A DNA stretch of 55,543 nt from an uncultured Lachnospiraceae bacterium (lineage in GTDB: Bacteria > Bacillota > Clostridia > Lachnospirales > Lachnospiraceae). The notes beneath the pieces are model-generated. The model was not told the DNA's origin, did not search any database, and was given only the letters and a program-made list of their open reading frames with translations. This document shows, piece after piece, positions 6,878 through 14,747 of the stretch (position 1 is its first letter; the number at the start of each line of letters is the position of its first letter). The translations under genes were made by a program, and so were the position numbers. The stretch is taken from assembly GCA_910586705.1 (NCBI GenBank), contig CAJUJK010000025.1, positions 1 to 55,543 on the forward strand, in the 5' to 3' direction.

Positions 6878-8947
6878 ATGAGTGATTTGGATGGGGCAAA
6901 ACAGCAGGAAATGCATTTTCGCATGATGGAAAATGATGAATACCTGAAAGCGCAGCAGCACGAGATTAAACTGGGAAAAGAGGCGGGACTGGATGTGTCC
7001 CTTTACTCCAACCCGGAGTTTAACTGGCTGCAGATGGAACAGATCCGCATGGGGCTGAAGGATAATCTGGACGCTTCTGTCTATGCGGATCCCGCTTACA
7101 ATTATGAGACTATGCGGCAGATACGGCTGTCTCTTTATGCGGCGATAGATCTGGTTCCATATCTGAAAAGAGGATTTGTGGATGATGATCTGGAGGAGAT
7201 ACGGTTTGCGTTGGCGAAAAGGCTGCCGCTTGACGAATGGCTTCAGGACGATATGTGCGCGCCGCAGATTCACGAGATTCGTATCGGGCTTTGCGAGGAT
7301 ATAGATATCGCTCCGTACGCCGATATCAGATACAACTGGATGCAGATGCAGGAAATCCGCCTCGGGATTGAAAAAAAGCTGGATGTGTCACTTTATTCCA
7401 ACTATTTGTACAACCATGCGCAGATGCGTGAGATCCGGCTCGGACTGGAGGCGGGGCTTGACGTTTCGGGCTACTGCAGTCTGGTTTATTCTGCCACGGA
7501 TATGAAGGAAAAGCGGCAGATGGTCGTGAACAACAAAAGGATAAACAGTGACAGGGAGAAAAAGGAGTCCCCTGCAGCTTCTCTCAGAAAGAAAGAATTT
7601 TCTATTTCGATAGAAGAAAACGGAAATAAGGCATATGCTTATATTCCGTGGATTCCGGGTAATATTGTGAAGAAAGAGGATATTTATCAGGATCTGGAGA
7701 GGCGGGAAATTGTATACGGGATCAAACATGAAGCGATTGCGGATATGATTGACAAAAGGAGACAGAATGAAAAGATACTGATTGCCGAGGGCATTCCGGC
7801 GATAAAGGGGAAAGACGGCTGGTTTGAATGGTTCGTCAGGCTTGATCTGCCGCGTATTCCCGCACCGCTGCCGGATGGCGGTGTTGACTATGTCAATATC
7901 GAGGCATTTGAGATGGTGGATGAGGGAGAGAAGATTGCCCTCTATCACCGGGCGGAAGCAGGTATCAGCGGGAAAAATATATATGGGGAATCGATACATG
8001 CCGAAAACGGGTTGGAGAAGAAACCGATCAGAGGCATCGGATTTCGTATCGAGCCGGACGGCGTTACCTATGTTTCCAAGATGAACGGCAAATTTGAGTA
8101 TACGGCGGGACGTATTCTGATTACGAATATGCTGGTGGTGCGCGAAGACGTGACTGCGGTGACAGGCAAGCTGGAGGTGGACGGTTCGGTCTATGTGGTC
8201 GGCAGTATTTATTCGGGCGGCTACATCAAGGCTACGGGAGATATCATCATTGAGCATAATGTGGAGACGGCAAAACTGATCGCCGGTGGCAACGTTATGA
8301 TTAAAAAGGGAAGCTGTTCCAAGAACGATTGCTTTATCGACGCCGGTGGCGAGGTTTCCGGAAGCTTTTTCGAGGCGGCAAATATCAATGCCAGAGGTAA
8401 CGTCAAGGCTAATTATATTATGAACAGCTCGATTAACACGATGGGAAGGGTAATTGTATCGGGCAGCAAAGGTATGCTTCTTGGCGGTAAGATTAGTGCG
8501 GTGCGGGGCGTGGACACTTACAATCTCGGCAACCGCCTGCATCTGAAAACGATATTGGATATAGGACGTAATGCGCTTTACGAAAAAGAGCATGCGGGAT
8601 ACGAGAAAAAGAGGGAAAAACTACTGGGAGACCTGAAGGCGCTGGAGCAGGAGTGGGAAAAAATCATACAGCTGGAAGAAGCCGGTAGAGCGGTGCCGGA
8701 GGAGATTCAGCGGAAAATCCATGCGGCGATGGAAGTGCAGGGGCAGAGACTGGCGGAATTGGACGGCGAGGACGCCAAGCTGGCAAATCTGACGGGACAG
8801 GCGGCAAAAGAACCTGTCATTGTCAGGGGAAGGGCTTACGAGGGCAGCGTGGTAATTCTGAATGGCATTAAATACACGTTGTCGGCGGAAGTGCGCAGAG
8901 TGCTCTTTAAGATTCGCAATAAACAGGTTACGATGGTTGCCTTATAA
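6878..8947 (+). CDS. FapA/DUF342-family protein with N-terminal 26-residue repeats
   Basis: This 689-residue cytosolic protein has two parts. Residues 28-209 are seven gap-free tandem repeats of 26 residues with consensus xEIRLGLxxxLDVSxYxxxx. From about residue 240 a FapA (flagellar assembly protein A, DUF342) region follows: an N-terminal domain, then a right-handed beta-helix-like part rich in GxV/GxI strands (KATGDIIIEHNVETAKLIAG, NINARGNVKANYIMNSSIN). A C-terminal coiled coil (about 575-640) and a short beta tail complete it. Family members are found with polar-localisation and c-di-GMP/flagellar proteins, but no flagellar gene is in the window. AAGGA lies 12 bases before the ATG at 6878; a GTG at 6848 is an alternative. 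It is followed after 36 bases by the REC-HD-GYP gene, a likely operon partner. Confidence 0.85.
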   Translation: MSDLDGAKQQEMHFRMMENDEYLKAQQHEIKLGKEAGLDVSLYSNPEFNWLQMEQIRMGLKDNLDASVYADPAYNYETMRQIRLSLYAAIDLVPYLKRGFVDDDLEEIRFALAKRLPLDEWLQDDMCAPQIHEIRIGLCEDIDIAPYADIRYNWMQMQEIRLGIEKKLDVSLYSNYLYNHAQMREIRLGLEAGLDVSGYCSLVYSATDMKEKRQMVVNNKRINSDREKKESPAASLRKKEFSISIEENGNKAYAYIPWIPGNIVKKEDIYQDLERREIVYGIKHEAIADMIDKRRQNEKILIAEGIPAIKGKDGWFEWFVRLDLPRIPAPLPDGGVDYVNIEAFEMVDEGEKIALYHRAEAGISGKNIYGESIHAENGLEKKPIRGIGFRIEPDGVTYVSKMNGKFEYTAGRILITNMLVVREDVTAVTGKLEVDGSVYVVGSIYSGGYIKATGDIIIEHNVETAKLIAGGNVMIKKGSCSKNDCFIDAGGEVSGSFFEAANINARGNVKANYIMNSSINTMGRVIVSGSKGMLLGGKISAVRGVDTYNLGNRLHLKTILDIGRNALYEKEHAGYEKKREKLLGDLKALEQEWEKIIQLEEAGRAVPEEIQRKIHAAMEVQGQRLAELDGEDAKLANLTGQAAKEPVIVRGRAYEGSVVILNGIKYTLSAEVRRVLFKIRNKQVTMVAL
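6959..7504 (+). repeat. Seven tandem 26-codon repeats inside the FapA-like gene
   Basis: The repeats begin HEIK, EQIR, RQIR, EEIR, HEIR, QEIR and REIR, each exactly 26 residues, with conserved EIR at positions 2-4, LGL near 5-7, LD at 11-12, Y at 16 and M, L or I at 26. Units 3 and 4 are the most diverged. No insertions or deletions interrupt the array, so the periodicity is under structural constraint, probably a helical-repeat scaffold. Confidence 0.85.
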
Positions 8948-8983
8948 TGGCATTGCAAAATCTAGTGAAGGTATAGGAAAACT

Positions 8984-10084
8984 ATGAAACATGATACGAT
9001 TTTAATTTTTGAAGACAATGAAATTGACCGTGAAATTCTGGTGGAATTATTTCGGAAGGATTACAAAATTCTTGAAGCGGCTAACGGCAAGGAGGGAATC
9101 GCGCTTTTAAACGCTAATTTTGCGTCCATTGCGATAGTGCTTCTGGATAATCTGATGCCGGTCATGGACGGATTTACGGTGCTGGAGCATTTGAAAGAGA
9201 AAAACGTCCTGAATAAAATACCATTTATTATGATTACGGGAGAGACTTCGCCGGAGCTGGAGACAAAGGGTTACGAGCATGGAATTGTGAGTTACATCAA
9301 AAAGCCCTATCAGGTGGATGTGGTAAAGCAGGTAGTCCATAATGCGATCGGCTGGTTTCAATATAAAATGCAGTTGGAAATGATGGTGAAGAAGCAGAAC
9401 ATCAATATCCAGAAGCAGAACAGTGTGCTGCGGCAGCAGACGAAAAAGCTGAATCATGTGAACGAGATTCTGATTGATTCCCTGAGCAATATTGTGGAAT
9501 TCAGAAATATGGAATCCAAACAGCACATCAGGAGAATACGGGAATTTTCCATGTGCCTTGGCAAAAGCGTTATGAAGCTGTACCCGGAGTACGAGCTGAC
9601 GCCGGAGAAACTGATCCAGATTGGCTGGGCGTCCTCGCTGCATGATATCGGAAAGATAGCCATTCCGGACACCATCATACTGAAACCGGCAAAGCTGACA
9701 CAGGACGAATTTGAACTGATCAAATCCCATACGACGAAGGGCGCCGAGATTATACAGCACAGGGTGCGCCTGAATGACCGGGCGATCTACGATTATGCGT
9801 ACGATATTGCAAGACACCACCATGAGAAATATGACGGTAAGGGATATCCCGACGGTCTGAAGGGGGACGAGATCAGCATTGCGGCACAGATTGTTTCCCT
9901 GGTGGATGTGTACGACGCACTCACCTCGAAACGTGTCTATAAGATGGCTTATGAACCGGACAGGGCGGTTCAGATGATTTTAAACGGGCACAGTGGCACT
10001 TTTTCACCGAAGCTTTTGAAGGCGTTTGCCGAGGTGAAGTCAAGTTTTGAGCATCTGCGTGCCATGTACTCTGACGAGAATTAA
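8984..10084 (+). CDS. Response regulator with HD-GYP domain (c-di-GMP phosphodiesterase)
   Basis: This 366-residue protein has an N-terminal receiver domain (acidic pair E10-D11, phosphoacceptor D55 in LLDNLMPVMDG, T85, K107) and a coiled-coil linker (about 125-160). A C-terminal HD-GYP domain follows, with HD at 220-221 (SSLHDIGK), the HHH at 278-280 and the GYP loop (GKGYPDGLKG, 285-294). HD-GYP proteins hydrolyse c-di-GMP to pGpG or GMP. All signature residues are present, so it should be active and switched by phosphorylation. The hybrid kinase further downstream is a candidate partner, but that is inference. Confidence 0.92.
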   Translation: MKHDTILIFEDNEIDREILVELFRKDYKILEAANGKEGIALLNANFASIAIVLLDNLMPVMDGFTVLEHLKEKNVLNKIPFIMITGETSPELETKGYEHGIVSYIKKPYQVDVVKQVVHNAIGWFQYKMQLEMMVKKQNINIQKQNSVLRQQTKKLNHVNEILIDSLSNIVEFRNMESKQHIRRIREFSMCLGKSVMKLYPEYELTPEKLIQIGWASSLHDIGKIAIPDTIILKPAKLTQDEFELIKSHTTKGAEIIQHRVRLNDRAIYDYAYDIARHHHEKYDGKGYPDGLKGDEISIAAQIVSLVDVYDALTSKRVYKMAYEPDRAVQMILNGHSGTFSPKLLKAFAEVKSSFEHLRAMYSDEN

Positions 10085-10109
10085 ACGTAATTTACTTATT
10101 TAAAATAGT

Positions 10110-10190
10110 AGCTCCTTTTGCCTGAAAGCGCAGGATACAGATCATTTCTCTGGTCTGTGCGCCAAACGGGCAGAAGGGGCTTTTGTTTTT
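10110..10190 (+). terminator. Large compound hairpin with T tail (terminator or structured RNA)
   Basis: An outer 13-bp stem (10110-10122 with 10169-10181, two G-U pairs) encloses an inner stem GCGC/GCGC (10128-10131 with 10159-10162), a 5-base bulge AGGAT and an 8-bp hairpin (10137-10144 with 10151-10158). The outer stem runs into TTTTGTTTTT. It fits a terminator for the HD-GYP gene but is unusually elaborate. I could not match it to a riboswitch class that I know. Confidence 0.6.
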
Positions 10191-10296
10191 AGAGAAAATT
10201 TAGAGATAAGGTTGCTATGATAATAAGTGGAGTGGTATGAGTTTTCAGTTTTATAGAGGCGCGAACCATGTTATGCGCTTCGGAATGGAGGTTGCT

Positions 10297-12687
10297 ATGA
10301 GAGGGATGAAGACGGGAAAACGGATCGCAGCGTGCCTGCTGGCGTTTGCGCTGGCGGCAGGGATGCTCTCCGGGTGCGGCACAAAAGGCGGCACGGACGG
10401 CGGAGGCGGCACGACGGACAGTACGACAGACGGCGGGGAGCAGCAGGGCGGAAATCAGGGTACTGCCATGGGGCGTTATGTGGAGAAGGATGTGGAGCTG
10501 AACGGCAGCGTCCTCACCGACTGGAACAGCAGGCTGTTTAAGCAGGAGGACGGCAGTCTCCTGCTGGCGGATAACAGCGGGTTCATACTGCGATCCACAG
10601 ACAATGGGGCAAGCTTTACGAAAGCGGATGTGCAATGGCTTGACAAAATGAAAGCGGAAAATAAATATATCTTAACCATGGCGATCGGTCTGGACGGGAC
10701 GGCAGCGGTGGTCTGGACGGAGCCGGAGGAGGGAACCGAGGACAGCGGCAACGGGGTACAGCTTAAGATGGACATGCAGCTTACACTCATCAAACCCGAC
10801 GGCACGGAAATCCCGGTGGAAATGAAGCTGGGGGAGGATGAGTGGTGGATCAACGCGGTGTACATTTCGGATGACGGAAGGATTTTTGCCACCGCGTCGG
10901 GCGCGAACCTGTATGAGGTGAAGGAGGACGGCAGCAGCGAGAAATATCTGACCATAGACGGTTACAGCATTGATCTGGTGCAGTTTCACGGCAACTGCAT
11001 GATTCTGGATGGGTACAATGTGGATGTGCCGCTCATCTACGATATGGAGGCAAAAGAATATATAGAGGATGAGGTATTTTCGGAGTTTGTGAGGGAAAAC
11101 TTCCAGAACAGGGACGGTTATGCGGGAAAAAGCCACGATCTGTTCCTTCTCTCAGGGGGAGATGACGCCATTTATCTTGCCGGGAAGTCTGGGGTATTCC
11201 GGCATGTGCTGGGCGGAAGCGCCATGGAGCAGGTGATAGACGGGAGCCTGAACATTCTGGGAAATCCGGCTTACAAGATTATGGATATGATGGTGGCAAA
11301 GAACGATGAATTTCTGATGGTGCTTACGGGTGAGCGGATGACGCGTTTCGTCTATGACCCGGATGTGCCTTCCAGACCGGAGGAAAAACTGCAGGTGTGG
11401 AGTCTTGAGGACGAGGCGGTGATCCGGCAGGCGATCAGCAAATATCAGAAGGATAACCCGGCGGTTTATGTGGAGTATGAAATCGGCCTTGCGGGAAATT
11501 CCATGACCAGGGAGGATGCCATCAAGAATCTGAATACGCGCACGATGGCAGGGAAAGGGCCGGATGTGCTTGTTCTGGATAATTTGCCGATGGACTCCTA
11601 TATAGAGAAGGGCATACTCATGGACATCGCGCCGGTTTTAGACGGTGCGAGCGGCAGGGAAGCGGTTTTTTCCAATGTGGTGGACGCTTTCAGAGATGAT
11701 GGACATGTCTATGCGGTGCCCAGCAGGATCCAGCTTCCCTATATCTGCGGGAAAAAGGACGATGTTGAAAAAATGACAGATCTGTCATCTATAGCGGATG
11801 AGATGGAATTGATGCGGGAGAACGACCCGGACGCCTACCTCATGTGTATTCCGTCGGCAAAGGGAATTATGCGCATTTTCTCACCGTCATGTGTTCCGGC
11901 GTGGCGGACCGAGGATGGCTCGCTGGACAAGGATGCCGTCGCCGATTTCCTGACGCAGACAAAGCGGATGTACGATGCACAGATGAACGGTCTTCCCGAG
12001 GAAGGCGTACAGAGCTGGGAGGCAGATGCGTCATACTATCAGGAATTTGAAAGTCCGAACGGGGAAGCGTTTGAGGACGCGGACGGGGTGCGGACACGCC
12101 ATGAGGCGACGCATCTGCTGGGCGGGCGACGGCAGTTTGTGGCAGGCGCGTCAGAAGATGTCTGGCACTACAATATTCAGATATCCGTCTCGAAGATGGA
12201 AGGGTTTGAAGACTGCGTGAGCGTTCCTATGAATGGACAGTGTGACAATGTGTTCTGGGCAAGGACGCTTCTGGGGATCAATGCATCCTCGGCCAATGCA
12301 CAGCAGGCGCAGGATTTTCTGAAAACAGTTCTTGGAAATGAGATACAGTCGGAAGTCCTGGACGGCTTCCCGGTAACGCCGAAAGCGATTCTGGGCAACT
12401 ACGAAGACCAATGGAGAGTTTACAAAGATAACGACTATGTTTCCGGGCAGGGGGGAACGACGGATCTGAATGGAGAGGAGATCCTCATGCCGATCCGGGT
12501 GCCGGATGAGAAGAAGGTCAGTGAACTGATTAATTGGATTGGGTCCTTGGAGACTGCTTATGTGGAAGAAAAAACTTTTGAGAATGTTGTCTATGAGGAA
12601 GGAGAACGATATATCCGGGGCGAGAAAACCCTTGAGGAAGTGATGGGGGCGGTAGAGACGAGACTTGGCATCTATCTGGCGGAGTAA
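10297..12687 (+). CDS. Large lipoprotein: propeller-like N-half plus ABC solute-binding C-half
   Basis: This 796-residue secreted lipoprotein has a basic start, a hydrophobic core and the lipobox LSGC (C27), then a Gly/Thr/Asp-rich linker. Residues about 60-360 are beta-rich with BNR/propeller-like features (ILRSTDNGASF, AVVWTEPEEG). From about 375 it reads as a type-1 extracellular solute-binding protein (IRQAISKYQKDNPAVYVEYE, GKGPDVLVLDNLPMDSYIEK). Ordinary binding proteins have about 420 residues, so it is a fusion. No permease or ATPase gene is adjacent, which suggests sensing rather than transport, possibly for the hybrid kinase two genes downstream (inference). GGAGG lies 6 bases before the ATG at 10297. 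Confidence 0.75.
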   Translation: MRGMKTGKRIAACLLAFALAAGMLSGCGTKGGTDGGGGTTDSTTDGGEQQGGNQGTAMGRYVEKDVELNGSVLTDWNSRLFKQEDGSLLLADNSGFILRSTDNGASFTKADVQWLDKMKAENKYILTMAIGLDGTAAVVWTEPEEGTEDSGNGVQLKMDMQLTLIKPDGTEIPVEMKLGEDEWWINAVYISDDGRIFATASGANLYEVKEDGSSEKYLTIDGYSIDLVQFHGNCMILDGYNVDVPLIYDMEAKEYIEDEVFSEFVRENFQNRDGYAGKSHDLFLLSGGDDAIYLAGKSGVFRHVLGGSAMEQVIDGSLNILGNPAYKIMDMMVAKNDEFLMVLTGERMTRFVYDPDVPSRPEEKLQVWSLEDEAVIRQAISKYQKDNPAVYVEYEIGLAGNSMTREDAIKNLNTRTMAGKGPDVLVLDNLPMDSYIEKGILMDIAPVLDGASGREAVFSNVVDAFRDDGHVYAVPSRIQLPYICGKKDDVEKMTDLSSIADEMELMRENDPDAYLMCIPSAKGIMRIFSPSCVPAWRTEDGSLDKDAVADFLTQTKRMYDAQMNGLPEEGVQSWEADASYYQEFESPNGEAFEDADGVRTRHEATHLLGGRRQFVAGASEDVWHYNIQISVSKMEGFEDCVSVPMNGQCDNVFWARTLLGINASSANAQQAQDFLKTVLGNEIQSEVLDGFPVTPKAILGNYEDQWRVYKDNDYVSGQGGTTDLNGEEILMPIRVPDEKKVSELINWIGSLETAYVEEKTFENVVYEEGERYIRGEKTLEEVMGAVETRLGIYLAE

Positions 12688-12808
12688 GGGTAGACAAGCA
12701 GCAGGACAGCGCGTTAATGAAAGAAAGACTTTCCTCTTTTCCCAAGATTTGATATAATTTAAATGTGAAAGCCGCAAAAATAGAGAAGGCGGCGTACAAG
12801 GGGATAAA

Positions 12809-14734
12809 ATGGGGAAAAGTCTGAGTTTTGATATAGCAGCGCTTTTGATTCTGGCACTGCTTCTGATATCGTGTATAGTGAGAAAGATGACCAGCGGTAC
12901 GCCGAACCGGCTGTTTCTGGCATTTATCTCCTTTAATCTGTTTGCTACTGTTTTTGATATCTGGGCGGTAGCGCTCGACAATGCGGGCAGTACAAGCCGG
13001 TTTGCGCTGTATACGGCGCATTCGGTATATCTGACTGTACATACTTTTACGGTGCCGGTGTATGTGTTGTTTGTCATCAGCCTCACAGACACGTGGCACA
13101 AGATCAGGAAGAACCTCTTTATTCAGGCTGTGCTGTGGGTGCCTTTTTTGGTAGTTTGCGCGGCGATGCTCTCCAATCCGTTTACTAAGAAAATGTTTCT
13201 GGTGGACGGAGGGTATCAGCGGGGAGAATGGTTCTTCCTGATTTATGTTGCGGTTGTGGTTTATCTGGTGTTTGTGACCGGCTATATGTTCCATTACCGT
13301 GATTTGGTGGAGCGGTCCAAAATTATTGCGGTCATGTCCTATATTCCCATTGGCATTACCGCCATGCTGATCCAGATGGTTTCTCCGACGACACTGGTGG
13401 AGATGTTCAGCGCGGCGGTCAGCCTGCTTCTTATGAGTGTGGGTGTGCAGAAGCCGGAGGAGATCGTGGACTCAGACACACAGTTTATGAAGTACAGCGC
13501 CTATGCCACGGATATGAACAGAAACTATCGCAATGCGAAAAATGTGGATGTGGTGATGCTCAATCTGGGCAGCTTTTCGTCCATAAACGCCATGATGGGT
13601 TATGATTTTGCCATGCTTGTGTTAAACGATGCGGTGGCGCGTATCCGCAAGGTCAACAAAAGTCTGGATAACAAGGGAGAACTGTATTATCTGGACAGAG
13701 GGCGTTTCCGCATGGTATTTAATGAAAAAGACCGGGAGACGGCGTTAAAGGCGGCGGAAATGCTCGTGGAGAGTCTGAAGGAGAAATCGGATTTCAATAA
13801 TCTGGACGTCAGTCTCAATCCTTTTGTCATACTGGCACGCTGCCCCGAGGAGATTCCCGACTTTAAAACCCTTATGACTTTCGGCATGGATTTCCATGAG
13901 AAACTCAAGTATGAGGGGCGGGTCATGCATGTGCATGAAGTTTATCATAAGGGGCTTTTTGAAATTCAGAAGAACATCGATCAGATCATTGAGGAGGCGC
14001 TGGAATTTCACAGGTTTCAGGTGTATTACCAGCCGATCTATTCGATTGAAAAAGGCATATTTATCTCCGCGGAAGCGCTGCTTCGGCTGTTTGACCCGAC
14101 TTACGGCTTTATTTCGCCTGAGATTCTCGTCACGGCGGCGGAGAGAAGTGGTGCGATTCACAGAATCGGGGATTATGTTCTGGAGGAAGTCTGTAAATTT
14201 ATTGCCAGCGAGGAATTTAGAAAACTGGGACTGGAGTACATAGAAGTCAATCTGTCGGTGACCCAGTGTATGCGTGTCAATCTGGCGGAAAAAGTGATGT
14301 CTATCATGGGGAAATACCGCGTTTCTTCTGAACTGATCAATCTGGAGATCACGGAGACGGCGGCGAGCCATACGCAGGAAGTTATGGCGGAGAATCTGAA
14401 CAAGCTGACGAGGGCGGGTATTTCGTTCTCGCTGGATGATTATGGGACAGGCTATTCCAACATTAAGCGTGTTATCCAGCTTCCGCTGAAAATTATTAAG
14501 CTGGATAAAACGTTTGTGGATGAGCAGGACAATCCCAAGATGAGGGTGGTTCTTAAAAATACGGTGGCGATGCTCAAGGATATGGAGATGGAGATCGTGG
14601 TGGAAGGAATCGAGACACAGGAGATGTTGGATTTCTTTACGGAATTACAGTGCGATTTTATTCAGGGATACTTTTTCTCCAAGCCGCTGCCAAAGCCGGA
14701 ATTTATTAATTTCCTGAAATCTCAGGCAGAATAG
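12809..14734 (+). CDS. Membrane c-di-GMP phosphodiesterase: 7TM, degenerate GGDEF, EAL
   Basis: This 641-residue protein has about seven hydrophobic segments in residues 1-215 (7TM sensor type). A GGDEF-like domain (about 240-375) follows in which the signature is replaced by DRGRFRM, so cyclase activity is unlikely. The C-terminal EAL domain has E422-A-L, N in EVNLSV, E in LEITET, DDYGTGYSN, K in IKLDKTF and E in VEGIET, the set needed for Mg-dependent c-di-GMP hydrolysis. The degenerate GGDEF may bind GTP as an allosteric site, as known for similar proteins. A TATAAT at 12754 may serve as -10. The hybrid kinase gene follows after 13 bases, so they are co-transcribed. Confidence 0.9.
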   Translation: MGKSLSFDIAALLILALLLISCIVRKMTSGTPNRLFLAFISFNLFATVFDIWAVALDNAGSTSRFALYTAHSVYLTVHTFTVPVYVLFVISLTDTWHKIRKNLFIQAVLWVPFLVVCAAMLSNPFTKKMFLVDGGYQRGEWFFLIYVAVVVYLVFVTGYMFHYRDLVERSKIIAVMSYIPIGITAMLIQMVSPTTLVEMFSAAVSLLLMSVGVQKPEEIVDSDTQFMKYSAYATDMNRNYRNAKNVDVVMLNLGSFSSINAMMGYDFAMLVLNDAVARIRKVNKSLDNKGELYYLDRGRFRMVFNEKDRETALKAAEMLVESLKEKSDFNNLDVSLNPFVILARCPEEIPDFKTLMTFGMDFHEKLKYEGRVMHVHEVYHKGLFEIQKNIDQIIEEALEFHRFQVYYQPIYSIEKGIFISAEALLRLFDPTYGFISPEILVTAAERSGAIHRIGDYVLEEVCKFIASEEFRKLGLEYIEVNLSVTQCMRVNLAEKVMSIMGKYRVSSELINLEITETAASHTQEVMAENLNKLTRAGISFSLDDYGTGYSNIKRVIQLPLKIIKLDKTFVDEQDNPKMRVVLKNTVAMLKDMEMEIVVEGIETQEMLDFFTELQCDFIQGYFFSKPLPKPEFINFLKSQAE

Positions 14735-14747
14735 GGGAGAGGGAAAG

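Noticed and set aside
7388..8593. 401-residue minus-strand frame opposite the FapA-like gene
   Set aside because: Composition is typical of an antisense shadow (His/Arg/Ile rich without motifs) and the plus strand encodes a clear protein.
10110..10190. c-di-GMP riboswitch
   Set aside because: Neither the GEMM-I core nor the class II pseudoknot features are visible; kept only as a structured terminator.
13693..13720. Active GGDEF cyclase site
   Set aside because: The signature reads GRFRM instead of GGDEF/GGEEF, so cyclase activity is not expected.
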